Notes: generated from the letters alone by a model not told the origin. Shown: positions 17,934 through 27,424, counted from the first letter of the stretch. The stretch is DNA of 64,000 nt from Mesorhizobium sp. B1-1-8 (GCF_006442795.2 NZ_CP083956.1:806001-870000), one strand, 5' to 3'. Numbers and translations are program-made.

Positions 17934-18836
17934 TCACTTCTTTCTGGTACCTCGTTTCACCCATGCCTTGTCGATTGCGCCGCGCAGGGTGCTCAGCCTG
18001 TCGAGGCTGTCGAACGCGGTCTCGCCGGCTTTCGCCGCCAGGGCGATGATCATCGCCTCGAGGAGGACCATGGTGCCGCCATGCGTGGCGAGGTGGTCGG
18101 CCTTGCCGCGCGGCACCGGCAGCGTCGCGGCAACCCTGTCGGCCACCAGCGGTCCGAGATTGTCGCTGATCAGCACCACAGGCACGTCGTGGAGCGCGGC
18201 CTGGTCGAGCACGATCTCGACCTCGCGGTAGAATGGTGCATAGGCCATCATCAAAACGGCATCGCCGCTGGCCAGCCAGAGAAGGCGGTCGGCGAGCGCC
18301 ACGCCCGAAACCGACAGCGCGCTGCTCGTCAGGCCGATCCTGTTGAATTGCAGGCTGGCATAGTCAGCCATAGCGCCCGACGGGCCGATGCCGAAGATGT
18401 GGCGGCGGTTGGCGCGCGCCAGAATGTCGATGCTTTGCGCGAAGGCGGCCTCCATGTCGGGCCGCTTCAGCGCTTCGAGCGCGCTTTCGTGCAGGCCGAC
18501 GACATGGCGCAGCGCCGAGGCGCTGTCGTTGCCGGTCTCCTGCAGCGTGCGGGCCAGCCGTTTGCCGGGCGAGACGGTTCCCGTCAGGTCCGTCAGCAGC
18601 ATCTGGCGCAGCGCCGCGAGGCTTTCGAAGCCCAGCGAACGGGCGGTGCGGACCACAGTGGCATCGCTGGTGCCGGCGAGCGCGGCAATCTCGGCCGCCG
18701 ATCCGAGCAGCACCGACTGCTTCTGGCTGGCGAAGAAGCGCGCCATGCGCTGCTCGGCCGGCGGCAGGGTTTCAAGGGCAGCTTCGACGCGATCGTCGAA
18801 CGCCGTTTGCGGTTCTTCGGAGTCGTCGGATGCCAT
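17934..18836 (-). CDS. RpiR family transcriptional regulator
   Basis: 300 residues: N-terminal HTH (GSAAEIAALAGTSDATVVRT) and C-terminal SIS domain (HIFGIGPSGAMADYASLQF). RpiR regulators usually sense phosphosugars or related metabolites. It lies upstream of the importer on the same strand and diverges from an aldehyde dehydrogenase gene, so it may control either. Start at 18836 is preferred; an ATG at 18887 would add 17 residues. Confidence 0.9.
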   Translation of the reverse strand: MASDDSEEPQTAFDDRVEAALETLPPAEQRMARFFASQKQSVLLGSAAEIAALAGTSDATVVRTARSLGFESLAALRQMLLTDLTGTVSPGKRLARTLQETGNDSASALRHVVGLHESALEALKRPDMEAAFAQSIDILARANRRHIFGIGPSGAMADYASLQFNRIGLTSSALSVSGVALADRLLWLASGDAVLMMAYAPFYREVEIVLDQAALHDVPVVLISDNLGPLVADRVAATLPVPRGKADHLATHGGTMVLLEAMIIALAAKAGETAFDSLDRLSTLRGAIDKAWVKRGTRKK

Positions 18837-19025
18837 GAGGGCGGCCACCAGCCAGGAGTTCGTAGCGATTGCTACGGCGGCGACCATCCGAAATGTTCAT
18901 TACATCATTGTGACAGCGATCGCCGGAACCCGCCCGGCGGTCCCGGCTGGAACGACGCGGCCTTGCGCCCATATATCGGCCGGTGCCATAACGCGCCCCT
19001 GGTTCATCAGAGGACTCGGCTCCAG
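18837..19025. promoter_or_regulatory. Divergent region, RpiR regulator / aldehyde dehydrogenase
   Basis: The segment holds ATGTTCATTACAT at about 18892-18904, an inverted ATGT-N5-ACAT that could be an operator. Nothing else stands out. Confidence 0.35.
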
Positions 19026-20516
19026 ATGACGATACCGGTGAGAAATCTCTCACGCATCCCGATCGACGGCCGGCATCGCCAGATGCTGATCGACGGCGAA
19101 TGGCGCGATGCGCTGAGCGGCCGCAGCTTCGAGACGCGCAATCCCGCCACCGGCGCGGTGATCGGCACCGTGCCGCAGGCCGATGCGAAGGATATCGATC
19201 TCGCGGTTGCCGCAGCCCGGCACGCCTTCGAAGGGCCGTGGAGCCGGTTCAAGCCCTATGAGCGGCAGCTGCTGCTGTTGAAGATCGCCGATGTGATGGA
19301 GCGCCATTGGGAGGAGCTGGCGCTGTCCGACACCACCGACATGGGCATGCCGATCACCCGTACCTTGGCCAACAAGAACCGCGTGCTCGGCATGCTGCGC
19401 TTTTATGCCGGCATGGCGACATCGATCCACGGCCACACGATCGGCAATTCGCTGCCCGGCGAGATCGTTTCCTATACGCGCAAGGAGCCGGTCGGCGTCG
19501 TCGGCGCGATCATCCCGTGGAATGCGCCCACCGCCGCCTCGATCTGGAAGATCGGCCCGGCATTGGCCACCGGCTGCACCATCATCCTGAAGCCGTCGGA
19601 AGAAGCGCCGCTGACGCCGCTGCTCATCGCCGACCTGATGCTGGAGGCGGGCGTGCCGCCCGGCGTCGTCAATGTCGTGACCGGGACAGGCACGGAAGCC
19701 GGTGCGCCGCTGGCCGCCCATATGGATGTCGACAAGGTCGTCTTCACCGGCTCGACCGCCACCGGCCAGGCGATCCTGCGCGCCTCGGCCGCCAACATGA
19801 AGCGCGTCTCGCTGGAACTCGGCGGCAAGTCCCCGGTGATCGTCTGCGCCGATGCCGATATCGAGCGCGCCGTGCCGGTGGTGGCGATGTCGGTGTTCGC
19901 CAATTCCGGCCAGATCTGCATTGCCGGCTCGCGGCTGTTCGTCGAGCGGCCGATCCATGACGAATTCATCGAGCAGGTGGCCGCCTATGCGGCAAAGCTT
20001 AAGCTCGGCGACGGCGCCGATCCCGAGACGGAAATCGGGCCGCTGATCTCGCCACGGCAGGTCGAACGGGTCAGCGACTTCATCGAGGACGGCACGCGCG
20101 AGGGCGCGACGCTGGTGACCGGCGGGCAGCGCATCACCGAAGGCGCGCTCGGCGCCGGCAATTTCATGACGCCGGGCGTGTTCTCCGGCGTCACAGACAG
20201 CATGCGCATCGCGCGCGAGGAGATTTTCGGGCCGATCATCTCTGCGCTGCCCTTCGACACGCTGGACGAGGCGGTCAAGCGCGGCAACGACACGCCCTAT
20301 GGCCTCGGCGCCGGCGTGTTCACGCGCGACATCGGCAAGGCGCACCAGCTTGCCAACCGGCTGCGCGCCGGCTCGGTCTGGGTCAACACCTATCACGCCA
20401 TCGACCCGGCGGTGCCGTTCGGCGGCTACAAGATGAGCGGCTATGGCCGCGAGGGCGGCGCCGAGCATCTCGACGAATTCCTGAACACCAAGGGCGTGTG
20501 GATCCGTACCGATTGA
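19026..20516 (+). CDS. Aldehyde dehydrogenase (NAD(P)+ dependent)
   Basis: 496 residues, the normal length. Catalytic residues are all present: Asn166 (IIPWNAP), Glu264 (LELGGKSP) and nucleophile Cys298 (NSGQICIAG). The frame is open far upstream (to 17904), but that part is antisense to the RpiR gene; AGAGGA lies 11 bp before the chosen ATG. It oxidises an aldehyde to an acid; the group resembles betaine/4-guanidinobutyraldehyde-type enzymes, but the substrate is not determined. Confidence 0.93.
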   Translation: MTIPVRNLSRIPIDGRHRQMLIDGEWRDALSGRSFETRNPATGAVIGTVPQADAKDIDLAVAAARHAFEGPWSRFKPYERQLLLLKIADVMERHWEELALSDTTDMGMPITRTLANKNRVLGMLRFYAGMATSIHGHTIGNSLPGEIVSYTRKEPVGVVGAIIPWNAPTAASIWKIGPALATGCTIILKPSEEAPLTPLLIADLMLEAGVPPGVVNVVTGTGTEAGAPLAAHMDVDKVVFTGSTATGQAILRASAANMKRVSLELGGKSPVIVCADADIERAVPVVAMSVFANSGQICIAGSRLFVERPIHDEFIEQVAAYAAKLKLGDGADPETEIGPLISPRQVERVSDFIEDGTREGATLVTGGQRITEGALGAGNFMTPGVFSGVTDSMRIAREEIFGPIISALPFDTLDEAVKRGNDTPYGLGAGVFTRDIGKAHQLANRLRAGSVWVNTYHAIDPAVPFGGYKMSGYGREGGAEHLDEFLNTKGVWIRTD

Positions 20517-20666
20517 CGGTCTGTATCCGTTCGGCGTCCGTTGAATGGCTGTTGCGCTCCGATTATTTGCCTTACGCAATTCGGAAGCGGAGAGCCTGGC
20601 ATTGCGCTGGAGCAGCAAAAGAAATCTGAACGGCTCGACAAGCCGCTCAAGACCGGAATGGAGCGC

Positions 20667-21686
20667 ATGAAGAAAATCGGCTTTTTATCCTTCGGGCATT
20701 GGACGCCCTCGCCGCAATCGGGCACGCGCTCCGGCGCCGACGCGCTCTTACAATCGATCGACCTTGCGGTCGCGGCGGAAGAGCTTGGCGCAGACGGCGC
20801 CTATTTCCGCGTCCACCATTTTGCCCGGCAGCTCGCCTCGCCCTTCCCGCTGCTGGCCGCCGCCGGCGCCAGAACCAAGCGCATCGAGCTCGGCACTGCC
20901 GTCATCGACATGCGCTACGAGAACCCGCTCTACATGGTGGAGGATGCCGGCGCCGCCGATCTCATCGCCGGCGGGCGTTTGCAGTTGGGAATCAGCCGCG
21001 GCTCGCCCGAGCAGGTGATCGACGGCTGGCGCTATTTCGGCTACGTGCCGGAAGAGGGCAAGAGCGACGCCGACATGGCCAGGCGCCATGCCGAGGTGTT
21101 CCTCGACCTGCTGCGCGGCGAAGGTTTTGCCCAGCCCAATCCGCGGCCGATGTTTCCCAATCCGCCCGGCCTGCTCAGGCTCGAGCCGTTCTCGGCGGGC
21201 CTGCGCGACCGCATCTGGTGGGGCGCGGCCACCAATGCCACAGCCGAATGGGCGGCAAAGCTCGGCATGAATCTGCAAAGCTCGACGCTGAAATTCGACG
21301 AAAGCGGCGAGCCGCTGCACATCCAGCAGGCCGGGCAGATACGCGCCTTCCGCGCCGCCTGGAAGGAAGCCGGCCACGCCAGGGAGCCGCGCGTGTCGGT
21401 CAGCCGCAGCATATTTGCCCTCGTCAACGACATGGACCGCGCCTATTTCGGCGGCAGCGAGGGCCAGGACCATTTCGGCTATATCGAGCCGGAACGGCGC
21501 GCCGTCTTCGGCCGCACCTATGCCGCCGAGCCGGACGCGCTGATCGAGCAGCTGAGAGAGGACGAAGCGATCGCCGAAGCCGACACGCTGCTGCTCACCG
21601 TGCCCAACCAGCTCGGCGTCGCCTACAACGCCCATGTCATCGAGTCGATCCTGAAGCACGTCGCGCCGGCGCTCGGCTGGCGGTGA
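20667..21686 (+). CDS. LLM-class flavin-dependent oxidoreductase
   Basis: 339 residues with the luciferase-like barrel: SIDLAVAAEELGADGAYFRV at the N-terminus, RIELGTAVIDMRYENPLYM, and LIAGGRLQLGISRGSP. These enzymes use reduced flavin to oxidise small molecules. ATG 20658 (three codons earlier) is an alternative start; the ATG at 20667 begins the conserved MKKIGFLSFG. It follows the aldehyde dehydrogenase by 150 bp and luciferase-like enzymes can generate aldehydes, so joint function is possible but unproven. Confidence 0.88.
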   Translation: MKKIGFLSFGHWTPSPQSGTRSGADALLQSIDLAVAAEELGADGAYFRVHHFARQLASPFPLLAAAGARTKRIELGTAVIDMRYENPLYMVEDAGAADLIAGGRLQLGISRGSPEQVIDGWRYFGYVPEEGKSDADMARRHAEVFLDLLRGEGFAQPNPRPMFPNPPGLLRLEPFSAGLRDRIWWGAATNATAEWAAKLGMNLQSSTLKFDESGEPLHIQQAGQIRAFRAAWKEAGHAREPRVSVSRSIFALVNDMDRAYFGGSEGQDHFGYIEPERRAVFGRTYAAEPDALIEQLREDEAIAEADTLLLTVPNQLGVAYNAHVIESILKHVAPALGWR

Positions 21687-21823
21687 CGGATGTTCTGGGG
21701 GTGGGAATAATTTCAGCGATAATGATCAGAAACTATGACGGGTAGCGGCCTGTTAGCGGTTTCGCCGATCTGTGAATGACCAATGTGATGGAAAGCAGAC
21801 AATGACGTTGCTATCCTTCCAGT

Positions 21824-22270
21824 ATGAAACATGGACGCCTCTGCGCAATCGCTCATAATTTTGCCGACTCAATGGCGAGTGGGCTGGGCTTTGTTGTTGG
21901 CTATTGCCAGACCGAAGTCTTTGAAGAGGCTGCTGCCAGCCCCGGTGGGGTCATCGAGATCGACTTCCTGCGTGGGAATGTTGTTAGAGGATGTCCGTCG
22001 CACCAATTGGAAAACGCGGCTGCTACATTCGCGGGAGCCTTTCCTACCTTCTGCAAAAAGAACCGCGCAGAGGTGACAGACTTCGAGAGTTTTCTCGCGG
22101 CGTTTGATGCCAGAGGCGGCAGGTGCCGCGCAATGCTGACCGTTGTAGATCGCAACGGCCGCCGTTCTGTTACGGAGTATGATGGCGTCCCATTGAAGCG
22201 CTTGAGAGTTCTGGACACGTTGGGCCGTATACGCCGGAAAACAAGGCAGATCGAAAAAGCGGGCCAGTAA
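21824..22270 (+). CDS. Small conserved-looking protein of unknown function
   Basis: 148 residues, no signal peptide or membrane helix. N-terminal MKHGRLCAIAHNFADSMASG and a later charged segment (FLAAFDARGGRCRAMLTVVD) suggest a folded soluble protein. I do not recognise a named domain. Composition is less GC-rich than its neighbours, and it sits 88 bp upstream of an insertion sequence, so it may be part of an accessory patch. Confidence 0.6.
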   Translation: MKHGRLCAIAHNFADSMASGLGFVVGYCQTEVFEEAAASPGGVIEIDFLRGNVVRGCPSHQLENAAATFAGAFPTFCKKNRAEVTDFESFLAAFDARGGRCRAMLTVVDRNGRRSVTEYDGVPLKRLRVLDTLGRIRRKTRQIEKAGQ

Positions 22271-22358
22271 GCTAGCGTTCTGAGTGGCGTTAGCGTTGTC
22301 AATTTTCTACGCCGGCGCTGCCCCTCATCTGCCTGCCGGCATCTTCTCCCCGTGAACG

Positions 22359-23655
22359 CAGGGCTGTCCGGGGAAAGTGTTTGGTGAATCGAAATGCCGC
22401 AGGCGCATGCCCCGTAAGACGGGGATTTTCCGTCTACCTTCTGGTTGTCGAGACTCAGAAAGGGGACGGGGCATGCGCTTTACGCCTAGCATTCTTGGCA
22501 AGCTGGTTGAACCGATCAATCGCCGCCGCTTCCAGACGATTGTGGATAGCCATGGCGGGGACGCCTACGACAAGTCGTTCAGAAGTTGGGACCATCTCAT
22601 GGTGCTGATCTATGCCCAGCTCAGCGGTAGTGCGAGCCTTCGCAGCCTGGAAGCCGGCTGGAACGCCAACGGCCAGCATCATTACCATCTGGGCAGTGAC
22701 GTGTTGCGGCGCTCGACCTTGTCGGATGCCGGCCGCAGGCGCCCCGTCGCCGTCTTTGCCGAGATCTTCGGCCTGCTCGCCAACCAACTCGACCGGCAGA
22801 CACGCCGTGAGGGCACCGCTATGCTGCGGCTGATCGATTCCACACCGATCCCGCTCGGCAAGTTGTGCGGCTGGGCCAAGTCGAACGGTCGCATCCGCGG
22901 CATGAAGATGCACGTCGTCTATGATCCCAACGCCGATTGCCCGCGCATCCTCGACATCACCGATGCCAACGTCAACGATGCCCAGGTCGGCCGCACGATC
23001 GCCATCGAGAAGGGCGCGACCTATGTGTTCGACAAGGGTTATTGCCATTACGGCTGGTGGACGCAGATCGCCGCAGCCCAAGCTTTCTTCGTCACCCGAC
23101 CCAAATCCAACATGGGGCTCGAGGTGCTCTCCGAACGTCCCGTCAAGGTCGCGCGGGGCGACGGCTTCACCGTTCTCGACGACGCTGAGGTGAGCCTTGC
23201 CGGCAAAACCCACTGCAAGCTGCCGATCAAATTGCGCCGCCTGATCGTCAAGCGCCAGGACGGCGACACCATCACGCTGCTGACCAACGATCTCAAGCGC
23301 CCGGCCGTTGAGATTGCCGCGCTCTATAAGGGCCGCTGGCAGATCGAACTCTTGTTCCGTTGGATCAAACAGCATCTCAAGATACGCAGGTTCCTCGGCA
23401 ACAACGACAACGCCATCCGCCTGCAGCTCTTCGCCGCCATGATCGCCTATGCGCTGCTGCGCATCGCCGCCCGGACCTACCGCATCGCCATGCCCATCCT
23501 GCGCTTCACCGATCTGGTTAGCCAATGCCTGCTCGAGCGCCGAAGAATCGAGGCCATCAACAAGCCGCCTCCGATCAATTCGAGCCGCCGAAGGGATCGA
23601 ACATCCCCAAACCAGTTGGGCTTCGATTATGAATAACTTTCCCCGGACAGCCCTG
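22359..23655 (+). mobile_element. IS4-family insertion sequence, complete
   Basis: 1297 bp. Terminal inverted repeats are a perfect 20 bp (CAGGGCTGTCCGGGGAAAGT at 22359-22378; reverse complement at 23636-23655). A 9-bp direct repeat CCGTGAACG flanks it (22350-22358 and 23656-23664), the expected target-site duplication. One intact transposase gene. Perfect ends, duplication and ORF suggest recent insertion and probable activity. Confidence 0.95.
22473..23636 (+). CDS. IS4-family transposase
   Basis: 387 residues. An N-terminal DUF4372-like region (YDKSFRSWDHLMVLIYAQLS) precedes the DDE catalytic core: Asp122 (LIDSTP), Asp187 (FDKGYCHYG) and Glu292. The IS4 YREK signature fits exactly: Tyr285, Arg288, Glu292, Lys299 with spacings 2, 3 and 6. 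ATG 22473 has AAAGGGG upstream; the stop TAA ends on the first base of the right inverted repeat. No frameshift or internal stop is seen. Confidence 0.95.
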   Translation: MRFTPSILGKLVEPINRRRFQTIVDSHGGDAYDKSFRSWDHLMVLIYAQLSGSASLRSLEAGWNANGQHHYHLGSDVLRRSTLSDAGRRRPVAVFAEIFGLLANQLDRQTRREGTAMLRLIDSTPIPLGKLCGWAKSNGRIRGMKMHVVYDPNADCPRILDITDANVNDAQVGRTIAIEKGATYVFDKGYCHYGWWTQIAAAQAFFVTRPKSNMGLEVLSERPVKVARGDGFTVLDDAEVSLAGKTHCKLPIKLRRLIVKRQDGDTITLLTNDLKRPAVEIAALYKGRWQIELLFRWIKQHLKIRRFLGNNDNAIRLQLFAAMIAYALLRIAARTYRIAMPILRFTDLVSQCLLERRRIEAINKPPPINSSRRRDRTSPNQLGFDYE

Positions 23656-23855
23656 CCGTGAACGGGGAGAAGGGGGCTGGCCGCGGCCTCGGCGTTCCTT
23701 CTGCAACGCTGACCAGTAGCGAAACCGCAGACGACAGCGTCTTTCTCCCCGTATACGGGGAGAAATGCCCGGCAGGGCAATGAGGGGCAGCGCTGACCTG
23801 CGAAAGGGAAGCACTACCTCGTACCAGCAGTACGAAACGACCTCCTCGAGCCCCC

Positions 23856-24914
23856 TCACGCCGCCGGCTGCATGGCGGCCCTGAGCAGCATGCCGAACAG
23901 GTCGCGCGGCTCGTCGGGGTCGGCGAGCAGGTCGAGCTCCTCATAGAGGCCGGTGGCCTTGAGCTGGTCGCGGACATAGCGCAGCGCGGAGAAATCCTCG
24001 GTGGCGAAGCCGACGGAATCGAACAGGGTGATCTGTTCGGGCGCCTTGCGTCCCTCGGCCTGGCCGGTCATCACCTGCCACAGCTCGGTCACCGGATGAT
24101 CGGCGTCGAGCTGCTGGATCTCGCCCTCGATGCGCGTCTGCGGCGGAAACTCGACGAAGATGGCGGAGCGCAAGAGGATGTCGCGATGCAGCTCGGTCTT
24201 GCCGGGGCAGTCGCCGCCGACGGCATTAATGTGGACGCCGGAGCCGACCATGTTGTCGGTGAGGATCGTGGCGTACTGCTTGTCGGCCGTGACCGTGGTG
24301 ATGATGTCGACGCCTTCCACCGCGTCCTGGCCGGTCGCGCAGATGGCGATGTCGAAACCCTTGCCGGCGAGGTTGCGGGCGCATTTTTCCGAGGCCGAGC
24401 GGTCGATGTCGTAGAGCCTGAGCCGGTCGATGCCGAGCAGCGCCCTGAAGGCGATGGCCTGGAATTCGGACTGGGCGCCGTTGCCGATGATGGCCATGGC
24501 GCGCGCGCCCTTGGGCGCCAGATATCTGGCCGCCAGCGCCGAAGTGGCGGCGGTGCGCAGCGCCGTCAGGATGGTCATTTCGCTGAGCAGCATCGGATAG
24601 CCCGAGCCGACATCGGCGAGCACGCCGAAGGCGGTGACCGTCTGGCGGCCCTCGCGCATGTTCTTCGGGTGGCCGTTGACATATTTGAAGCCGTAGAGAT
24701 GCCCGTCGCTGGTCGGCATCAGCTCGATGACGCCGTCATGGCTGTGCGAGGCGATGCGCGGCGTCTTGTCGAACAGCTCCCAGCGGCGGAAATCCTCCTC
24801 GATATAGGCGGCGAGCTCGGTGAGGAAGCGCTCGACGCCGATGGCGAGCACCAGCTTCATCATGCGGTCGACGCTGACGAAGGGGACGATGGCAAGGCGC
24901 GAAGGCTGGGTCAT
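23856..24914 (-). CDS. Ornithine cyclodeaminase
   Basis: 352 residues of the ornithine cyclodeaminase/mu-crystallin family, with the NAD-binding loop (AMAIIGNGAQSEFQA) and substrate-region motifs (VKYVNGHPKN-like FKYVNGHPKN; VGGDCPGKTEL). The enzyme converts L-ornithine to L-proline and ammonia using bound NAD+. It starts 2 bp after the arginase stop, so both are one operon: arginine to ornithine to proline. Confidence 0.95.
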   Translation of the reverse strand: MTQPSRLAIVPFVSVDRMMKLVLAIGVERFLTELAAYIEEDFRRWELFDKTPRIASHSHDGVIELMPTSDGHLYGFKYVNGHPKNMREGRQTVTAFGVLADVGSGYPMLLSEMTILTALRTAATSALAARYLAPKGARAMAIIGNGAQSEFQAIAFRALLGIDRLRLYDIDRSASEKCARNLAGKGFDIAICATGQDAVEGVDIITTVTADKQYATILTDNMVGSGVHINAVGGDCPGKTELHRDILLRSAIFVEFPPQTRIEGEIQQLDADHPVTELWQVMTGQAEGRKAPEQITLFDSVGFATEDFSALRYVRDQLKATGLYEELDLLADPDEPRDLFGMLLRAAMQPAA

Positions 24915-24916
24915 GG

Positions 24917-25849
24917 TCAGAGGCTTCCGGAGTGGCTGCGGGTCGGGCGGTCCATGATGCGGCGGCCCATCAGGCTGGCGGTAAGGTCGACCATCAGGGT
25001 GGCGGTGCGGCCGCGCTCGTCGAGGAACGGGTTCAGCTCGACCAGGTCGAGGCTGGAGACCAGGCCTGAGTCGGACAGCATCTCCATCACCAGATGCGCC
25101 TCGCGAAACGTGGCGCCGCCGGGCACGGTGGTGCCGACGGCAGGCGCGATCGAGGGATCGAGGAAATCGACGTCGAGGCTGACATGCAGCAGGCCGTTTT
25201 CCTTCTCGACCTTGGCAAGAAAGGCGCGCAGCAGCGGCGCGATGCCGTGCTCGTCGATGGCGCGCATGTCGTGGACGGTGACGCCCGCCTCGGTGAGCGC
25301 GCGGCGCTCGGCCGGATCGACGCTGCGCAGGCCGATGGCGCAGATGCGGGCGGGATCGACGGCGGCGGGCAGATCCGGAAAATAGCCCTGAAAACCCGGC
25401 CGGCCGCTGGCATAGGCAAGCGGCACGCCGTGCAGATTGCCGCTGGTGGTGGTGTCCAGCGTATGGAAATCCGGATGGGCGTCGAGCCACAGCACGAAGA
25501 GCGGCCGGCCGCGCTCGGCGGCGCGGCGCGCCACGCCGGACACGGTGCCGGCGGAGATCGAGTGATCGCCGCCGAGAAAGATCGGCATGGCATCCTTCGA
25601 TGACGCATAGGCGGTCTCGGCGATCGCCGCGGTCCAGGCGGAAATCTCCGGCAGCGCTTTCAGGGCCAGATTGCCGTGGGCGAGAGGGCGCGCCGCCGCC
25701 TTCTCGACAGCGCCCCAGTCCTCGACCTCATGGCCGAGCCCCGACAGCACCGAGACAAGCCCTGCCGTGCGCAGCGCGCTCGGCCCCATCTCGCATCCCA
25801 TCCTGCCCGCACCGTCCTGCACCGGCGCGCCAATGATCCTGCAGCGCAT
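24917..25849 (-). CDS. rocF: Arginase
   Basis: 310 residues, standard length. All Mn2+ ligands of the ureohydrolase family are visible: His96 (GGDHS), Asp123, His125, Asp127 (DAHPDFHT), Asp226 and Asp228 (SLDVDF). It hydrolyses L-arginine to ornithine and urea. The ATG at 25849 begins the conserved MRCRIIGAPVQDGAG; an earlier ATG (25879) is less likely. First gene of the arginine-catabolic operon and divergent from an Lrp/AsnC regulator. Confidence 0.95.
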   Translation of the reverse strand: MRCRIIGAPVQDGAGRMGCEMGPSALRTAGLVSVLSGLGHEVEDWGAVEKAAARPLAHGNLALKALPEISAWTAAIAETAYASSKDAMPIFLGGDHSISAGTVSGVARRAAERGRPLFVLWLDAHPDFHTLDTTTSGNLHGVPLAYASGRPGFQGYFPDLPAAVDPARICAIGLRSVDPAERRALTEAGVTVHDMRAIDEHGIAPLLRAFLAKVEKENGLLHVSLDVDFLDPSIAPAVGTTVPGGATFREAHLVMEMLSDSGLVSSLDLVELNPFLDERGRTATLMVDLTASLMGRRIMDRPTRSHSGSL

Positions 25850-25997
25850 GATTCTTTCGGCCCTTCCCTCTTGCGTCATACGGCGATTGATCGAAGCAAT
25901 GAACCATGGCGGCGCGGCGGGGTGAACAGGCAGAATTGGCACTTTGGGAAGGTTGATCTATCATATTGGTCAGATCAAATGATCGAAATGGACAAGC

Positions 25998-26438
25998 ATG
26001 GATGCGCTGGACGAGAAACTGGTGACTCTGCTGAGGCATGATGCGCGCCGCAGCGTCTCCGATCTCGCCCTCGATCTCGGCATCTCGCGCGCCACGGTCA
26101 GGGCGCGCATGGCGCGGCTGGAAAAATCCGGCGAGATTATCGGCTACACGGTGGTGCTGCGCGCCGACGCCGTCGACCAGAAGATTCGCGGCGTCATGCT
26201 GATCGAGATCGAAGGCCATGCCGCCGACCGCGTCATCCGGGCGCTCGGCGGCTTTCCCGAAGTCTCGACTATTCACACCACCAACGGCCGCTGGGACCTG
26301 GTGGTCGAACTCGGAACCGCCTCGCTGACCGATTTCGACGCGGTGCTGCGCCGCATCCGGCTTATCCCGGGGATAACCGGTAGTGAGACCAGCCTGCTTC
26401 TGGCGACGCCGCGGACAACGAGGGCAAGGCTGGCGTAG
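25998..26438 (+). CDS. Lrp/AsnC family regulator, probably of arginine catabolism
   Basis: 146 residues: HTH (SVSDLALDLGISRATVRARM) plus RAM domain (HTTNGRWDLVVELGTASLTD). It diverges from rocF with a 148-bp AT-richer gap holding GGTCAGATCAAATGATCG, a plausible binding region. In Agrobacterium and relatives, arginase/ornithine cyclodeaminase genes are controlled by a divergent Lrp-type activator, so the same is likely here. Confidence 0.9.
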   Translation: MDALDEKLVTLLRHDARRSVSDLALDLGISRATVRARMARLEKSGEIIGYTVVLRADAVDQKIRGVMLIEIEGHAADRVIRALGGFPEVSTIHTTNGRWDLVVELGTASLTDFDAVLRRIRLIPGITGSETSLLLATPRTTRARLA

Positions 26439-26579
26439 TCACGGTAGCCATCTTAGGCAGGCCGCCCCAGAACCGCCGCGGTTGGCGCCATAATGCCGTC
26501 AGTGCGGTCTGGCGCCAGCGCCGGTGCGAGACCTGGGAGCTTGATCACACCGGCGGCCGCTTTATGAAGAGCCTATCCG

Positions 26580-26972
26580 TCAGCCGTTCGGATAATAACC
26601 GCCGTCGGCACCGTCGCCCATATAGGTTCCCTGGCCGGTGGCATTCTGAAGCCGCTGGCCCAGCTCATCGATCTGCCTCAGCGCCGAATTGCCGGACGTC
26701 AACGCAGTGCGCTGGATGGAATCCGCCTGCCGCATCAGGTCACGAGCCTTGTCCGGTGTGATCTTGCCGGCCAGCCTGGCCTGGCGGATACCCTGCTTGA
26801 CGCTCAGCAACTGCTCTACCGCGGCCCTCGCTTGCGGGTTCACCGGCACGGATGCCGTGGTTGTGGTGTCGACAGGCGGCGCCCGGTAACGGTGCACTGC
26901 ATAGGCGCCCGAAAGCGGTATGGCCGCGAAGATGGATGCGGCCGCGATGATCTTTGGCATTAAAGAGCGCAT
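26580..26972 (-). CDS. Small secreted protein of unknown function
   Basis: 130 residues. It starts with a signal peptide (MRSLMPKIIAAASIFAAIPL, then SGAYA), followed by a helical segment (AAVEQLLSVKQGIRQARLAG) and a Gly-rich tail. ATG 26972 has GGGAG 9 bp upstream. I do not recognise the domain. Confidence 0.7.
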   Translation of the reverse strand: MRSLMPKIIAAASIFAAIPLSGAYAVHRYRAPPVDTTTTASVPVNPQARAAVEQLLSVKQGIRQARLAGKITPDKARDLMRQADSIQRTALTSGNSALRQIDELGQRLQNATGQGTYMGDGADGGYYPNG

Positions 26973-27349
26973 GATGACATCTCCCAATGATGGAGAAGCG
27001 GTAGAACGCTTTCCCGAAACGGGCCGTCCAGTCGCGTCGTGTCGAGGTATTCATCGCCGGCGTTTCCCGGCCCACGGACAACATGTAGAAGGCCACCCCG
27101 GCGTTGAAATGGAGGTGGCACGCAAACGTTATCCGATGTGATCGAGCGTTGAATGGTCGCTGTACGCGCGCCTGAAGCGCTCCTCGCGGAACATTGAAAA
27201 AGCTGATCGCCTCGCACCAAGCAAGCCTGAAATGGCCGGCAGACTGCATTGTTTGATGCGCGCTGCGCCGGTGCTGTCCGCGAACAAATGAAAAGGGCCG
27301 GATCGACCCGGCCCATTTTTCATAGTCGCTTGGTTCCCGGAAGGGAAAC
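26973..27349. other. Intergenic stretch with no gene seen
   Basis: 377 bp between the small secreted protein and tRNA-Gly. Apart from the terminator at 27291-27314 I see no coding region, repeat or clear regulatory site. The promoter of the secreted protein must lie at its left side. Confidence 0.5.
27291..27314 (-). terminator. Rho-independent terminator of tRNA-Gly
   Basis: On the minus strand GGGCCGG - loop - CCGGCCC is followed by TTTT. It lies 36 bp beyond the tRNA 3' end. Confidence 0.8.
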
Positions 27350-27424
27350 TGGAGCGGGTGAGGCGATTCGAACGCCCGACCCCAACCTTGGCAAGGTTGT
27401 GCTCTACCCCTGAGCTACACCCGC
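27350..27424 (-). tRNA. tRNA-Gly (anticodon GCC)
   Basis: 75 nt including an encoded CCA. Acceptor stem GCGGGTG/CACCCGC pairs fully; D-arm TAGCTCAGGGGTAGAGC, anticodon loop CTTGCCAAG, and T-arm with GTTCGAATC are all normal. Discriminator base T. Confidence 0.97.

Larger units (their letters stand above)
22317..23791. repeat. Palindromic intergenic element interrupted by the IS
   Basis: Once the IS (22359-23655) is removed, a composite element remains with outer arms GCTGCCCCTCAT and ATGAGGGGCAGC, inner modules CTTCTCCCCGTGAACGGGGA and TTTCTCCCCGTATACGGGGA, and CTGCCGG/CCGGCAG next to them. The first module is the same as the one at 54900-54950. The IS lies exactly in the hairpin loop. Confidence 0.8.

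Noticed and set aside
17904..19025. Possible 374-residue N-terminal extension of the aldehyde dehydrogenase
   Set aside because: The extension is antisense to the RpiR gene and the normal family start is at 19026.
21824..22270. Cargo gene of the IS element
   Set aside because: It lies outside the inverted repeats and the target duplication, so it is not carried by the IS.
22455..23780. 441-codon ORF antisense to the transposase
   Set aside because: Lies on the opposite strand of a clear DDE transposase with full motifs and has no domain of its own.
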